NCBI GenBank assembly: GCA_037693485.1 | Contig: CM075351.1 | Span: 72,814,001 to 72,878,000, forward strand | Direction of reading: 5' to 3' | DNA: 64,000 bases | Source: Kitagawia praeruptora | Lineage: Eukaryota; Streptophyta; Magnoliopsida; Apiales; Apiaceae | Shown here: positions 22,904 through 34,402 of the stretch, in pieces | Layout of the letters: the number at the start of each line of letters is the position of its first letter | How positions within the stretch are numbered: position 1 is the first letter of the stretch | Made by a program: the position numbers and the translations under genes | The notes under the pieces: model-generated | Told to the model about the DNA's origin: nothing | Seen by the model: the letters and a program-made list of their open reading frames with translations, nothing else | The model's database searches: none

Positions 22904-25900
22904 TGTAATAACCCTAACTTTGGCAATGCTACAGTGATCCTATGAATAGTAAATTTCGAGGATTTAGAGAAATGGTATATAGGTACTTTATAATGGAAAC
23001 ATAAAATGAATAAACAGAAACCATATTAGTGTTGTACAATGAAAATAAGTGACTCGAAATGACGTTAGATTTCAGAAATTCCTGAAACATGGATTTTGAG
23101 GATTTTGATTTCGAATAAGCTTCTATAGGACATTAAGGAGCATGGGAACATTATAAGAATTATATATTGAGGAATTAGTGAATTTAGGTTAAACCAAAGG
23201 ATTATTAAGTGAAGAGAATGCCAAGGGAAATTGGATTCGTAAATGGTTTCAAAACCACTGAGATAATGAGGTACATTCGAAACGAACCACAATTAGACGA
23301 ATATGGAGATTAAGCAACCAAGATTAGTAATATAACAAGGATACATACCACATTATTTATCAGTGTACTTGGCATTTTACTTAGAAAATTTAGAAAACAA
23401 GAGATGAGATCACCAAGGATTACATCACTTTCCACTAATTAGTTTTAAGGGTAAATTAGTCTTTTAACAAGGTAAATTATCTAAATATCTCCACAAAACT
23501 CTAGAATATGCAAGAGATTAGGATGAGATGAGATAAGATTAAACAACCAAGAAGAAAACTCTCCCCTTCCATTTCTTCTTTCATTCGGCCATACAAGAAA
23601 AAAAAGAGAAAAAGAAAAATAAAAACCCTAGCAAAAATCAACTACAAATCAAGAGAAAAATCATGGAGCATCTTGGAGGATAGATCAAGACTAGCACAAA
23701 GTTTCATAGCCATCCACCATCATTTAGCAAGGTAATAAAATCATAGAAGTTGAAGATGAATAGTGATGAATAGTGTTTTTCAAGTTTTAATCTTTGTTTT
23801 AATGACTCCTTTAGTTAATCCAAGCTAATTCAAGGTTGTTCAAGGTGTGCCCAAGGATTATTAAGGATTATTAAGTGTTCTTCAAGCTTCAAAGAGGTAT
23901 AACAACCCTTGCCCTTTTGTATTTATGATGAATATTGTTGGTTTAAGTGATTAAGTGGTGTAAAGATTAAGATTATGATGTTATAAGTGTTAGTAAGTGA
24001 TTAAAGTTGATTTTGGAAGGAGTTTGGGATTGTAACCATGGCTGGTAATGAAGACCACATGGTGTAGGTGATGATTATGGTGTTTGATGATTGATTTGGA
24101 GGAGTTTGATTTTGGAAAGTATGAAATTACAGCAGTTATAATGTCCGATTTTCGTTAGAACGAAATCTGCCCTGTTTTTAGCAACTGTGCACACACGGTA
24201 GGTTACTGTCCAGCACACCAAGGGACCATGAGATGATAGAGCTTAGTTTATAGATCGTTTTGATATAAGGTGCGTTAAAATCTGATGAACGGTTTAGGAG
24301 AAAAGTCAGTTTTAGTGAAAGGTGTTCGAAAACCGAGAAACTGTAATTGTATCAACTTTGAGGCTAAAGTTACCATACTTAGACATCTTTATAAGTCACG
24401 AAATTTTGGGATAGTGTAGTAGGGTGGTCAGAGGACCCTTGACAGTTGACCTTACATTAAAATTCGAAATCCATATTTTCTGAGAATTTTTACAGTTAAG
24501 TGTGGTCGTTAGGGAAAATGGTGAAAACCCCTGAAACTTCAATTGAGCTTATAAATGGTTAAGTCCTTGAACCTTTGGGGTAATAATAATACGTTAAACA
24601 TACATTGAAGTGTAAAGGGTGTTGTTATACGAGAGGGTAGTGAGTAAGAGATGTGATATTCTAATGACGGTCCTTTTGTGTTTATAGAAATTCCGGAGGA
24701 GGAACCAGCCCTACTGTCAGGATACAGAAATCGAGGCAAGATCCTTCTATCCCTACTTTAAAAATTATTTATCTTTGGAATAATAATGATATCATGGAAT
24801 ATATTTATGTATATGTGATGCTTTTGTTGCTATATTGCAAAGAATATATCTTCTTGATTGTGGAAGGTTAAAGAGAGATGGATATGTTTTCTGAAATATG
24901 AATATAGAGATGATTACAAATGGAGCGAATATGCTCTAGGGTAAAAGAGATATGAAAGAGAATGGTATCAGTTGTTATCTAGGGTTATATGGTTTATAAT
25001 GCTATATTATAAACATTCTTTTTAGTGTATGTTATATACATATATTTTATAGAAGTAATGTGCGAGAATGGAAATGAGATGAGTAAATGACATATGGAAA
25101 TGAAAGCGAGAAAATGGAAATGTGAAATGGTGTTGACAAATTGAATAATGATCTTATAAAAAGGGGGATAGCAATAAAAAGCGTAAGAGGCTGTGTGCTG
25201 CACAGTCCAGCAATCAATCAATAAAAAGCGTAAGAGGCTGTGTGCTGCACAGTCCAGCAATCAATATTTTAATTCGGCCCAAGAGTTGCCGAAGGAGGAT
25301 GTAGTGGTGGACCTTCCTCCAGGGGGATGTAGTGGTGGACCTTCCTCCTTCTACCGGTAGTAAAAAGGGACGGGTACGGAGGACGACTGATCATCGTGCC
25401 TCACGTATTCGGCAACAGTGAAAACCCCCATAATAATTGAATGAAGAATAAATGATAAAGTCAGACTGGTATACTGAAAAGGGAAAGTGATATGAAACGA
25501 TGAAATTATGGTTATAGATGAAGAGAAACTGATTTTATATTAATTTATAAAATTTTTGTATAGGAAGGAAATGAGAAGATGATAGTGAGAGATTTATTCA
25601 AATATTTATACTATTTTAAAATATTACACTGAAAGGGTATATTGATTGTTATATTATTTAAGAAGAGAAACTGATACTGTATTATTTTAGATTTCTTTCT
25701 TATAATAGCAAGTGGATGATGTATTATTAAATAAGAGTTTTATTCTTACTTAAAGTTTATAATTTGGTTACTGCTTACATATGTATATACATGTTTACTT
25801 GGTTACATTTTAAACTCTAGTTTACAATATTATCTTGCTGAGCTATTATAGCTCACTCTTGCTACTTATCTATATACAGCTAGGTATGCCAATACTACGC

Positions 25901-26307
25901 AGAACGCCCCGCAAGAGGGTAAGGGAAAGGCGACCTTCTGAGAGCTCGTTAGCATCAATCCCCGAGGTAGATGACCATCGCAAGGGGTTTAGTGGGCTTA
26001 TGTATATTAAGTGTGTAAGTTTGAAAGATTGTAATAAATTTGGTTGTTGAAATGCTTCTTGTAGAAGCATCACTCAACAATGTACTGAAGTATGATTCTG
26101 GGTTGTAATAACTTTTTAATTCTAAACTCTTATTATGGTGAATGTTGTTCTCTGAGCATATGACTGGTGTGTGTGTGTGTGTGTATTACTGTGGGGTCAA
26201 TTGCATAAGTATTAATTATAAAAAAAAAAACCCAAGAGATATTGATTTTGAATGGAAGTTGGTTCGTGATGGCCCAAATTCATGACCCCGGATTTGGGGC
26301 TGTCACA
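22904..26307 (+). repeat. 5' LTR of gag-only gypsy
   Basis: Begins TGTAATAACCCTAAC and ends GGGGCTGTCACA. It contains two adjacent copies of a roughly 47-bp unit around TGTGTGCTGCACAGTCCAGC (about 25168-25264), two copies of GGATGTAGTGGTGGACCTTC (25288-25345) and a (TG)n run at about 26168. Small ORFs inside it (e.g. 25835-26050) are copied in the other LTR and have no recognisable domain. Confidence 0.93.
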
Positions 26308-26309
26308 GT

Positions 26310-26321
26310 TGGTATCAGAGC
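26310..26321 (+). other. primer binding site of gypsy
   Basis: TGGTATCAGAGC two bases after the 5' LTR, complementary to initiator tRNA-Met. Confidence 0.9.
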
Positions 26322-27592
26322 TAAGAGTCATAATGCTCAGGAACAAGAGTGATAATAATAAATATATCAGTAATAATAGAAATTGTGAACTCACATCGAG
26401 TTCGAGGGGGGTTTATCGAACGAAGCGTTTATTCTAAGTCGTAATTATAATTTTATAGATTATTGCTAATAAAGGTGTTATTATGCCAAAGGTGTTAAAT
26501 TTATGTAGTACACGAGATCGATATGAGAAAGGGAATACTTGATGTATCGGGAAGTGTACGTTAGATAACCTCGTGAGTAATCCCAGGGTGATCTATCATC
26601 TCTTATTCAAGAAGGGGCCGGTATCTTTTCAAAACTTTCTGGTGCCTTTCGAATGTATTTCAAAATTTTATCCGATCTATCTTAGTCAAAATATTTCTCT
26701 AAAATTATTTTCGAAAAATGGTGTTTATCATCGTGATTTAAATTTCCCTCTATATTTCTTACTCCAACTAAGAGGAATAGCCCTATATGTATACACGGGG
26801 ACAATCTGTCTGTGTGATAGAAAGTCGGAGGGGACGCCCTCACTTGTGTTACGTACGGGTTCTTCCATCCTATTGATTTCCCAAATATCCTTTTGTTTCA
26901 AATAAGAGCTATTTAAAACTCTTAATCTTATACATTGTTGTGGGACACTTGCTTGTTTTTTTGGGTTCGTTTCAATTCAAAGTTTCTTAAATTCTATAAA
27001 TTATTTCGAGTATAGAAGATTTCAGTAATGGATGGGATAATGGAATCAAGGTTTAGAGTATACGTGACTGTACGAGGAAACTCGAGATTTCAAGGGAAAT
27101 TCCAATAAGAGATAATTAGAGCTAGAAGCGTTTTGATATAAAGAGGAAGGAATTTCGTGAGAAGAAATGGGTATATTTGAGGATTATTGAGATAAAAGAA
27201 TATTAGGAATTTTAAGGTATAATTGAGATTTACTATTGAGAGTGAGGTGTATTTTGAGAGAAAAGTTAGAATAAGGATAAACAAAGGAAGTGGGGATAAT
27301 TAATGAAGTTTGTGTATTCTGTCTAAATTCTATTGTATTTTGATATTAAATGTTGAGATTCAAGAATATTGATATATATGCGGTGATTGACTTAAATGAA
27401 AAGGTTATTGTGCTAAAGGTACTAAGCTTATTTGTCAAAGTTGTATTATAATTAAATATTACTTGTGTGAAGTTAAGAATACTGGGATGCATAAATAAGT
27501 TAACTAATGATATAGTTGTGCATATATGGAAATGATGTATATTGTACCCTAAATTTGGGTGATTAATGGAGAATATTATTATATACAGAATC
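26322..27592 (+). other. gypsy untranslated leader
   Basis: About 1.27 kb between primer site and gag. The 110-residue ORF at 26573-26905 has no recognisable domain. Packaging signals would be expected here, but none can be proved by eye. Confidence 0.6.
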
Positions 27593-28864
27593 ATGCCGCC
27601 TAAGCGTAATAATAGAATGAATGCAAGGGAAAATGAGAGAGAGGAAGAAAGTCATAATAGGCAGGATGAAAACGCTCATAATGAACAAGATCATGAGGAA
27701 GAAGAAGATGAATCAACTGATCAACAGGGAAATCAGGGTGGTAACCCTTTTAACCAATTTATGGAACTTTTGAGGCAGAATTTAGCTAATCCACAGAATC
27801 CGCCACAACCACCTGTTCTTCCCAACCAGGCAGCTAACTCTTTTCGTGCCTTTAAGTCATTAAAACCCCCAGAATTTGAGGGAACCACTAACCCAGTAGC
27901 AGCCAGGGCATGGCTGAAAGAGATGGAAAAGGCTTTTGAGATACTGAGGGTAGAGGAAGATCAGAAGACAGTTTTTGCAGCCTATCTCCTAAAGGGAGAG
28001 GCAAATTACTGGTGGGAAGCTAAAAAGAATCTGGAAGGAGCGGGAGTGATAACTTGGGAGCGTTTCACTAGGGTGTTTCTAGACAAATATTCCCCTAGGT
28101 ACTTAGAGAACCAGATGGAAATAAAATTTTTGGAGCTAAAGCAGGAAAATCTAACAGTGGCTGAGTATGAAACGAAATTTACCGAACTGTCGAGGTTTGT
28201 TCCAGAATTCGTGCGTACTGAAGAGCAACGAGCGAAGAGGTTTCAACAAGGATTGAAACCATGGCTACGTACTAGAGTGGCACCCTTTGAATTGACGGAT
28301 TATGCTGCGGTGGTTCAGAAGGCATCTATTATCGAGGCCGAGAGTGAACAAAACCAATTAGGTCGAGAGAACAAGAAAAGAAAATTTGAGGGTCCAAAAG
28401 GAGGTTCAAGTGAGGGAAGCTATTTTAATAAATTTGGTAAAGGACAAAAACCCCAGTTTGGAAAGTCAGGGAATAATAAGACTAACAGTGAGACGGTGAA
28501 TCAGGGTGGTAGATCCACAGGAACCTTTCAGTCTAATCAATCGCGACCACCATTGTCAGATTGCAACACGTGTGGTAAAAAGCATATCGGAGAGTGTAAG
28601 ATGTTAGGAGTAACTTGCTTTAAGTGTGGACAGAAAGGGCATTATCAGGTTAGGTGCCCATCAGCTGATAAGAGTGACATGAAGTGTTACCAGTGTGGAA
28701 AATTAGGACACTTTGCCAGAGATTGCCGTTCCGGTGAGTCACCCGCACCAGGACAAAGTGTGACCGCTTCAAATAGACCTACTGCCAGGGTGTACAATAT
28801 GACTTTAGGAGAGGCATTGAGAAAGCCGGATACAGATACAGGTGAACATTTTTCTAGTATTTAA
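27593..28864 (+). CDS. gypsy Gag (capsid and nucleocapsid)
   Basis: Gag forms the virus-like particle and binds element RNA. I choose the ATG at 27593 (MPPKRNNRMNAREN) as start; an in-frame ATG 27 bases upstream is less typical. A charged, Gln/Asn/Glu-rich N-terminus is followed by the retrotransposon gag domain (ARAWLKEMEKAFEILRVEED to FELTDYAAVVQKASIIE, about residues 100-260). Three cysteine motifs follow: CNTCGKKHIGEC, then two canonical knuckles CFKCGQKGHYQVRC and CYQCGKLGHFARDC. The frame ends at the residues that normally lead into protease (ARVYNMTLGEALRKPDTDTG), so the deletion begins at the gag-protease border. The 423-residue frame has no internal stops and could make Gag for trans-packaging. 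Confidence 0.92.
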   Translation: MPPKRNNRMNARENEREEESHNRQDENAHNEQDHEEEEDESTDQQGNQGGNPFNQFMELLRQNLANPQNPPQPPVLPNQAANSFRAFKSLKPPEFEGTTNPVAARAWLKEMEKAFEILRVEEDQKTVFAAYLLKGEANYWWEAKKNLEGAGVITWERFTRVFLDKYSPRYLENQMEIKFLELKQENLTVAEYETKFTELSRFVPEFVRTEEQRAKRFQQGLKPWLRTRVAPFELTDYAAVVQKASIIEAESEQNQLGRENKKRKFEGPKGGSSEGSYFNKFGKGQKPQFGKSGNNKTNSETVNQGGRSTGTFQSNQSRPPLSDCNTCGKKHIGECKMLGVTCFKCGQKGHYQVRCPSADKSDMKCYQCGKLGHFARDCRSGESPAPGQSVTASNRPTARVYNMTLGEALRKPDTDTGEHFSSI

Positions 28865-29412
28865 ATTTTTAGTGTAAATGTTTGGTTAGGGATCAATGTG
28901 GTCAATGAATGGTATAGGTAGGTTGATAATCTAGATAAGGAAAATCAGTATCTGTTAGGGGTTAGAAATTCTATGAAAAGGAGAATGATAGTATTTTGGG
29001 GGTAAACCATAGACTTATTTAAATACGAACAGGAAATATATATTATAGGTAATATTTTCTTACAATTGTTTCAAAGAATCTTATTCTAATCAGATTTCTG
29101 GAAGATTTTACAGAGACAAGATATAATAAGAGCGAAGTATGTATATTTTATGTCATGATAGAGATCAACATAGGGATAAACCATAAGTGAGATACACTAC
29201 CATTCAGGAGAAGCCAATGTGGTTGCCAATAACCATAACTAAAAGAGGGATGTTGATGAATGACAAGCAAGTTATGTTGGTGTAATTTTGCGCAAACAAG
29301 AAAGAGATATTATGAAGGAAAAAGGATGGAGAAAGTGGTATAGAAGTTATAAGGTGTAGATGAAAAGGTATCTATGGACATTTCTGACGTGATTCCGGGA
29401 CGGAATCCTTTT
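28865..29412 (+). other. gypsy residual 3' region
   Basis: About 550 bp with no protease, RT or integrase motifs in any frame. Probably 3' untranslated sequence or scrap left by the pol deletion. Confidence 0.7.
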
Positions 29413-29425
29413 AAGGAGGGAAGGA
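29413..29425 (+). other. polypurine tract of gypsy
   Basis: AAGGAGGGAAGGA directly before the 3' LTR at 29426. Confidence 0.85.
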
Positions 29426-29823
29426 TGTAATAACCCTAACTTTGGCAATGCTACAGTGATCCTATGAATAGTAAATTTCGAGGATTTAGAGAAATGGTAT
29501 ATAGGTACTTTATAATGGAAACATAAAATGAATAAACAGAAACCATATTAGTGTTGTACAATGAAAATAAGTGACTCGAAATGACGTTAGATTTCAGAAA
29601 TTCCTGAAACATGGATTTTGAGGATTTTGATTTCGAATAAGCTTCTATAGGACATTAAGGAGCATGGGAACATTATAAGAATTATATATTGAGGAATTAG
29701 TGAATTTAGGTTAAACCAAAGGATTATTAAGTGAAGAGAATGCCAAGGGAAATTGGATTCGTAAATGGTTTCAAAACCACTGAGATAATGAGGTACATTC
29801 GAAACGAACCACAATTAGACGAA

Positions 29824-29828
29824 TATGG
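29824..29828. repeat. TSD of copia C, left copy (TATGG)
   Basis: TATGG at the left edge; second copy at 40269-40273. Confidence 0.93.
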
Positions 29829-30437
29829 TGTTAGGTCGAATACACAATATATAATCAATTACCGTATGAATAAGTAACAAGAACACACGTTTTTAACCCT
29901 TAAAACTATTTGGAATTAATAATTCCTCTCTCGGTGATGTAAAGTATCACAGAGAGCTGCTTAGGTTACAAGAATGATATTCGTTCACGATGGATACCCT
30001 TCTAGGGTTAACCTAACTGTATTTATAAGATATACAGCTACATACAATCGTAAATTGATTCTCCTAAAATTAAGCTATACAATTGATATCAATTACGATT
30101 GCTACACGTCTTCTAAGTCAACTCAATCTCTTTGACAGCTAACAAATCTTCAAAGATATCGCTTCCATATTAATATTAAATTAATCTTCAAACTCTGTTG
30201 ACTTGTAGACGCTCCCAGTAGACAGACTTTAGCAAACTCTGTTCTCTCCACGCTAACAGTGTTTGCGCTTCCATGTATTCAGCTATCAGTGTTTACGCTT
30301 TCCTCTGTCAGCGTTTGCGCTTCCAGCAATCAGCGTATACTCAAACTCTGTTCACAACTGCTTTCAATAACAAGTTAAACTCTCTTTACCTGTAACACTT
30401 AAACACTGACATTAAATCACATCAATTATATCTAACA
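29829..30437 (-). repeat. 3' LTR of copia C
   Basis: 609 bp, TGTTAGGTCGAATAC to AATTATATCTAACA (plus strand). Inverted TGTTAG/CTAACA ends. Confidence 0.96.
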
Positions 30438-30449
30438 ATCTCCCCCAAC
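30438..30449 (-). other. polypurine tract of copia C
   Basis: On the minus strand TTGGGGGAGAT precedes the 3' LTR. Confidence 0.85.
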
Positions 30450-30592
30450 TTGTTCATTAGAAAAATGTACAAGTTCACAATAATTGATGATGTCAAAACT
30501 AACAAATAAAAACACAGTGTTTAACATATAATCAGAGTTTAAACTTGACTTAGCAAAATTTACAGAAAGTACGAATTACTTACAAATTCTGT

Positions 30593-32415
30593 CTACCTAA
30601 CCTCCTCAAGATCTGGAGTTGTTCTGAGATAATCAATCAACAATCTCCTCTCAGCATTTTCAAGTTCAATCTCCATAGCTTGCTTGATCTCTCTTAAATC
30701 TGGATCATTCTCATCAGTTTGAAAAATAGCAGCCCTGAGATCATAGATCTTGTTTCTTCTCATTTCATTTCCCAATCTGATGTACTTTAATTCTTCAGAC
30801 TTGACATTGAAATCCAGAACTGTAATTCCAAGATCAGTCTTCAGCCTTGTAGTACCCTTCTGCATCTCAATCAGATTTCCATTCCAGTCTCTGTATTTTG
30901 GAACATACTTTTCAGCAGACTTTGTTCCTGTAGCAACTTTAGCTTTCAGCATATACTCCCTTATAGAATTAGCAATAAGCTGTGTTCTTTGATTTCTAAC
31001 TCTGAAGATATGCAAGACATACTGAAGTTCCTCAAACAATTTTAGCTTGATTGCTTCTTCATTCACTCTATATACTGACCCATCTGCCATAAAGTATAGT
31101 AGAAAGTGAATGTCTAAGCTCCTTTGATGAACTACCTGAACTGACTCCAACTTGTCTAGATTTTCTTGAGTTATACCAGAACCAAGAGATACAAGTGCAG
31201 AGGGATCTCTTGGACTGTTACTAACCCTCAAATCTCTTCTTGAACCTAAGCCAGAAGTATTCCTGCCTGGTGGTTTTCCTGAACATGCAACATTATGTTG
31301 ATATCCACCAGTTACTCCTGCTTCTTCTTGCACTGGAATCTTCGGCCTTGAAAAACCAGGTAAGAGTTTACTTTGAGTCTGTACAACTTGTGTAGCAACA
31401 GAGGTTGTAACTATCATTTTGCCCTTGCTCTCTTCATCAATTTTCCCTTTTAATTTCAACTTTGCATCAAGAGAAGACTTTCTAACCAGCTTTCCAGTAT
31501 CTTCTTCTTCTTCTTCTTGAATACCAGATGGTTTTTCTTTGATTACAATTCCTTTCATCACAGGCCTTGCAGACTTTGAAACTTTAACAACTTTCTTCAC
31601 TTTCTTGGACTTCACAGCTTTTAAATGTTCTTTCTGCAACAGCTTTTCTTCAGCTTGAATATCCTCAAGTGTAGCTTCAGCATTCTCTTCTCGAAAAAGT
31701 TTAGCAGCCAATTCTTTATCAGTTTGTGGATTATCAGAGAATGACAAATCCTTTGGCTTTGAACCAGAAGTACTCTGAGTATTTGAATCTAACACCAAAT
31801 TCGGCTTTGACCTTGAAGACCTTCCATGTCCTTGTCTGAGATTTTCATTTCTTAAGCCCTTATCAGCATTGGTGCCTTCATCATCAAAATGGTCTTTCTT
31901 TGACAGTTGTAGACTGTCCATTGGAATAGCATCCCAGTTGGTGACCTTCTTCTGGAATGTCCTGGTAATACAATCAAAAAAAAGAAATTCCACTCTTTTC
32001 TCAAATTTGGCCTTTTCACACTGCCCAGCTTAGCAAGAGATTCCATGTACCCAATCTCTGTTAGCATCTCTCTCAGATTTTCCTCAGAAACAACAGCATA
32101 CGAAGTATGTGTGTCGAAGTCCATGGCATCACGAACAGTTTGTGGAGTGATTACAAACTCTTGTTCTTCATGAGAGAAAATGATAGACGGAGTTCCATTC
32201 TCTCCTCCTTCTATATATCGTGAATTTTGCCAGAAGTTAACAACTTGGGAAGCAGATAGAGTAGCCGGTTCAACCAGCGCTTGCCCAATCTCAGAATCTC
32301 GAAGAAAGTTTTGCATTAGATGGAACGCCTCTGGAGCCCGGTCGTTCTCAAGTAAAGCTGCATAATTGTTAGGCACAAAACGTAGACCAAAGACAGTGAA
32401 AGGTTTAGTTGCCAT
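30593..32415 (-). CDS. extra ORF downstream of copia C pol (aORF), frameshifted and internally deleted
   Basis: Sense-strand ORF between pol and the 3' LTR, in the position of the extra (env-like) ORF of Sireviruses. Starts at ATG 32415 (MATKPFTVFGLRFVPNN). The conserved N-terminal part ends LRKEWNFFF at an eight-A run (plus strand, about 31976-31983). One base there separates it from the next frame (FDCITRTFQKKVTNW, 31990-30593). The rest is Lys/Glu-rich with a Ser-rich middle and a C-terminal helical region (MEIELENAERRLLIDYL). No signal peptide or clear membrane segment is visible, so an envelope role is unsupported. Compared with element D it lacks a central segment after VTNWDAIP. Function unknown. 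Confidence 0.7.
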
Positions 32416-32496
32416 TGAATCAAGAAATAAGTAAGAATCAACTGTGAAATTGTTTTGCAAGAAAGGTGTTTGTGAAAATGCCAAAGTGACAAACAA

Positions 32497-34402
32497 AGAT
32501 GTTCTCTGTTTTGGTAAAGTGAATACTAGTGGGTAATAGTGATTGTGGCAAAAAGTAATTTGAGTTGTAGTTAAAAACTAAACTCAAACGATTTTACTTG
32601 AAAACACGCAACTGTTCCCTTGAAAAGTGTAAGAGGGAGACATAATGATGAGTGAGTGGGACAGGTGTCACACATGCAACGGTTCACCTAATACAGGCGC
32701 AGTAAAAGCCATTATTACCGCTGTCGTTCCATTTATCAAGACACGTTACCACTAATTACACTATTTAACAGTTGTCAACTACTCCATTTACTCCAGAATT
32801 TTCAAATTATCTTAATGAAAATATACCTTAGAGTACATAGCACAATCAATCAGTGTTTGTCAAATTTTCAATCTTTATCACAAAACCCTTTCAAAAATGC
32901 ACAGTCGTGATTTTTGTGTGTGAGTAGCAGAGTTTACCAAATCAATTTTTATAGCATCTAATATTTCATAAAATCCATAAATCAAAACAATAAACATTGA
33001 ATGCACAAACTCTCATATTAAACACAGAGTATATGATGAATGCTAAACTCTGTAGTTCCTTAATTACAGAAATCTGAATATCCCTGTTCCAGTTTATGAT
33101 CATGATTATCCACGTAAGCACACAGTCATTAAAGACAAAAAGATCAGGAGATAAACATCAAAGCATCATTCAGTGAGTTACATGTCAAGGATTGTCTCAC
33201 AAACTCTCACATCACACAAGTGTTTAGGTGAAGTGTTTACTCTCAGATTCAATCAGTAAAAGCAGATACTACCATAAGCTTGAATGTCCACCATATCTAC
33301 ACCACTTCGATTACATATATGCACAAATCAAAAGGACTTTGTTCAAGGTTTTAATTGAGTGATATCAAACAAATGAGAAGAGATGTTTTTGAATGAGAAT
33401 TTCGAACTGAACAATTTATTTGATCAAAAAGTTCAGTCAAATGGTTAGTACAGTTTTGTACAAGATTATCAGTATATATACCTTTTTTTTTTTTTTTTAT
33501 ATATATACTGAGTAAGATATCTTTTCTTGAGAAATACTCACTTGCTTGAATTTGATTTAACAAACGAATATAACTGCTCTTAATACGTCAGTATTCAAGA
33601 AAAATGAGCAGTTAATTTGGCTCAAAGGGTTTACTAAGGGTAGTGTTTTATGAACAGTGTTTATTATCAGTGTTCAAAGATGTTTTGAACAATGTTTGAA
33701 GAAAGATGGTTAATCCTAATGCCTTTATCATCTTTATGCACACATATATCATGTAGTCCCAAAATGGTTTAATGCAAGTTCTAGAGCAACATACTTACTG
33801 ATGAACATCACACAACAATAAAATCTGATTGATATAAAATGTATCAATCACTTATTCGGCTCAAAATCTCACAGGGTTCAGACATGAACTGTTTCTCACC
33901 AAACTAAACAATGACATATCTCAAGTTTTAAAATTTTCACAAGTGCAAACACAGAATCATCAAGAATCAAATATGACTTGGAAACAGAGTGTCACTAATC
34001 AGAGTTTAGAGTTCATCAATATCAGTGTCATTCATGAGAGGCAATGCATACAGTATTCATAGATTCAGAGTTTGGGATCAAATAAACTAAGAGATGCTCT
34101 AAATATGAAACAGTATCATGCTGTGTTAACTTACTGTGCAATTTCTGATTAGATTACAGTGACTCAAAAAGAATCTTGATTTATCATTGAAAATCATGCT
34201 TTATACATTTTTCTTCATCGGTATTTTCATTCAGACAAAAATCAACTCAGAATTCACAGAGTTTAACAAACGTATTAACAGTGTATGATCCACAATCATG
34301 CTAACAGAGTTTAACTAATAAGGTTCACATAGCACTTTAGCAATTTACAGAAAATATGAGCAACACATTTTAAAGAACAGAGTTTGAGTCTAACCAACAT
34401 GT
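32497..34402 (-). other. copia C spacer between pol and extra ORF
   Basis: 1.9 kb without a supported gene. Contains many copies of the word CAG(A/T)GTTT on the plus strand and a T-rich run at about 33485-33500. Such long spacers are usual in Sirevirus-like elements. Confidence 0.7.

Noticed and set aside
25835..26050. 71-residue ORF repeated identically at 42801-43016
   Set aside because: It lies in both LTRs of the gypsy element, so its identity reflects LTR identity, not selection. No domain recognised.
26573..26905. 110-residue ORF in the gypsy leader
   Set aside because: No domain, atypical composition and location in the untranslated leader. Most likely chance.
30593..32415. Extra ORF as a retroviral-type envelope gene
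   Set aside because: The position fits the env-like ORF of Sireviruses, but I see no signal peptide, membrane anchor or cleavage site, so I call it only an extra ORF of unknown role.
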